Part shown: piece by piece, positions 63,234-64,000 of the stretch
Position numbering within the stretch: the first letter of the stretch is position 1
Layout of the letters: each line of letters starts with the position of its first letter
Assembly: GCF_002116635.1 (NCBI RefSeq)
Contig: NZ_LQPW01000019.1
Location: 186,001-250,000 of the forward strand
DNA: 64,000 bases
Reading direction: 5' to 3'
Source: Mycobacterium szulgai
GTDB taxonomy: Bacteria; Actinomycetota; Actinomycetes; Mycobacteriales; Mycobacteriaceae
The notes under the pieces: generated by a model
Seen by the model: the letters and a program-made list of their open reading frames with translations, nothing else
Databases searched by the model: none
What the model was told of the DNA's origin: nothing
Made by a program: the position numbers and the translations under genes

Positions 63234-63992
63234 ATGGAGATCAGCGGGAAGAAGGTCGTCGTGATCGGCGGCGCGTCGGGGATGGGTCGGGCCAGTGCCG
63301 AACTCCTGGCCCAGCGTGGCGCACAGGTGGCCGTGCTGGACCGCGAGGGTTCCGACGGCAAGGCCGTTGCCGACGGGTTCGGCGGCAAGTTCTACCCGGT
63401 CGACGTCACCGACTTCACCGGCACCGAGGAGACCCTCCAGGCCGCCGTCGACGACCTCGGTGGACTCCACGTGACGGTGACCACCGCGGGCGGCGGCATC
63501 GCCAAGCGCACCATGACCAAGTCCGGGCCGCACGATCTCGAATCCTTTCGCGCCGTGGTGGATCTCAATCTCATCGCGACCTTCAACATCAGCCGGCTGG
63601 CGGCCGCGCACATGAGCAAGAACGAGCCCGAAGACGAAGAGCGCGGTGTCATCATCAACACCGCGTCGATCGCGGCCTTCGAAGGCCAGATCGGTCAGGT
63701 CGCCTACACCGCCGCCAAAGCCGGCATCGCCGGTATGTGCCTGACCATGGCTCGCGACCTGGGCTCGTTGGGCATCCGGGTGCTCGCAATCGCGCCGAGT
63801 CTGTTTCTGACGGGCCTGACCGCGATGGTGCCCGACGATATGGCGGCCATGCTGGTGCGCGACGCGGCCTTCCCCAAGCGAATGGGTCGGCCCGAGGAGT
63901 ATGCCAAGTTGGTGGCGGCCATCGTGGACAACCCGATGCTCAACGGCCAGTGTCTGCGACTGGACGCCGGGCAGCGGTTCGCACCCAAGTAG
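63234..63992 (+). CDS. short-chain dehydrogenase (HSD17B10/3-hydroxyacyl-CoA type)
   Basis: The 252-residue SDR has KKVVVIGGASGMGRASAELLA, VAVLDREGSDGKAVAD, FYPVDVTDFTGTEE, TTAGGGIAKRTMTKSG, VIINTASIAAFEGQIGQVAYTAAKAGIAGM with Ser-Tyr-Lys, and LAIAPSLFLTGLTAM. The short cofactor loop and GQIGQ-AY segment match type-2 3-hydroxyacyl-CoA dehydrogenases, so fatty-acid or sterol side-chain oxidation is likely. The ATG at 63234 has GGGAGG upstream; 28 residues of open frame before it are ignored. A perfect 10-bp palindrome ACGCTAGCGT lies at 63180-63189 in the spacer to divergent ligB. Confidence 0.9.
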   Translation: MEISGKKVVVIGGASGMGRASAELLAQRGAQVAVLDREGSDGKAVADGFGGKFYPVDVTDFTGTEETLQAAVDDLGGLHVTVTTAGGGIAKRTMTKSGPHDLESFRAVVDLNLIATFNISRLAAAHMSKNEPEDEERGVIINTASIAAFEGQIGQVAYTAAKAGIAGMCLTMARDLGSLGIRVLAIAPSLFLTGLTAMVPDDMAAMLVRDAAFPKRMGRPEEYAKLVAAIVDNPMLNGQCLRLDAGQRFAPK

Positions 63993-64000
63993 CCGCCTTC

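Noticed and set aside
1..64000. CRISPR arrays, prophage genes or insertion sequences.
   Set aside because: No regularly spaced short repeats, cas-like proteins, phage structural genes or transposase motifs were found.

Overview
The window reads as chromosome of a slow-growing Mycobacterium. The DNA is GC-rich and almost fully coding, and several starts look leaderless. The gene content is mycobacterial: a PknE-type receptor kinase, three F420-type luciferase-like oxidoreductases, a mycofactocin-type SDR, LigB, CstA, Mmr and DUF732/DUF1906 secreted proteins. Gene order from ligB (63 kb) back through cstA, a DoxX-type membrane gene, mmr and its TetR, then pgmA, two crcB genes, a DUF190 gene, an LLM gene, a DUF488 gene, a CitE-like gene, an SRPBCC gene and a 603-residue sulfatase matches, as I recall it, the M. 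tuberculosis Rv3062-Rv3077 stretch. No species call is possible from this alone.

Layout. 1-4.6 kb: the 5' part of a secreted glycoside hydrolase, a 29-codon ORF, and an HxlR repressor divergent from a three-gene flavin/F420/NADPH oxidoreductase operon, with repeated palindromic operators between them. 4.6-16 kb: pknE, a DUF808 membrane protein, SelO, a SigF-type hemerythrin gene, a DUF732 protein, an SPFH-patatin pair, a P450 and a mycofactocin-type SDR. 16-22.7 kb: a TetR with tandem operators, two sulfatases, an LLM enzyme, a SigF-type 73-residue protein and an SRPBCC protein. 22.7-32.7 kb: an MFS exporter plus a prenyl diphosphate synthase, CitE-like, DUF488, an FAD oxidoreductase, LLM, the fluoride-exporter operon (crcB, crcB, DUF190) and pgmA. 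32.8 kb: tRNA-Ala(GGC).

The accessory block lies between the tRNA and mmr (about 32.9-53.1 kb). It is dominated by a 4155-residue nonribosomal peptide synthetase with domain order C-A-T-C-A-T-C-A-T-E-C-T and no thioesterase. The synthetase is flanked by a frameshifted SyrP/TauD-type dioxygenase on one side and a divergent 14-TM exporter on the other. Beyond these come a Tat-exported DUF1906 protein, a secreted protein, an RtcB-type RNA ligase, an alpha/beta hydrolase, a second CitE-like lyase and the wreck of an APC permease. 53-64 kb returns to core genes: TetR and mmr with a 30-bp operator, an MFS plus DoxX pair, two SDRs, an Hsp70-like protein, CstA and LigB.

The most interesting elements are the NRPS locus (a trans-loaded or incomplete last module, a missing release domain, a broken hydroxylase and a GC drop over its first domain), three clear operator arrays, two SigF-type promoters in front of iron/stress-type small proteins, a 33-nt repeat present as two inverted copies around the block, and a 79-bp near-perfect palindrome. 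All starts, motif positions and promoter matches were read by eye. Comparisons with M. tuberculosis are from memory.
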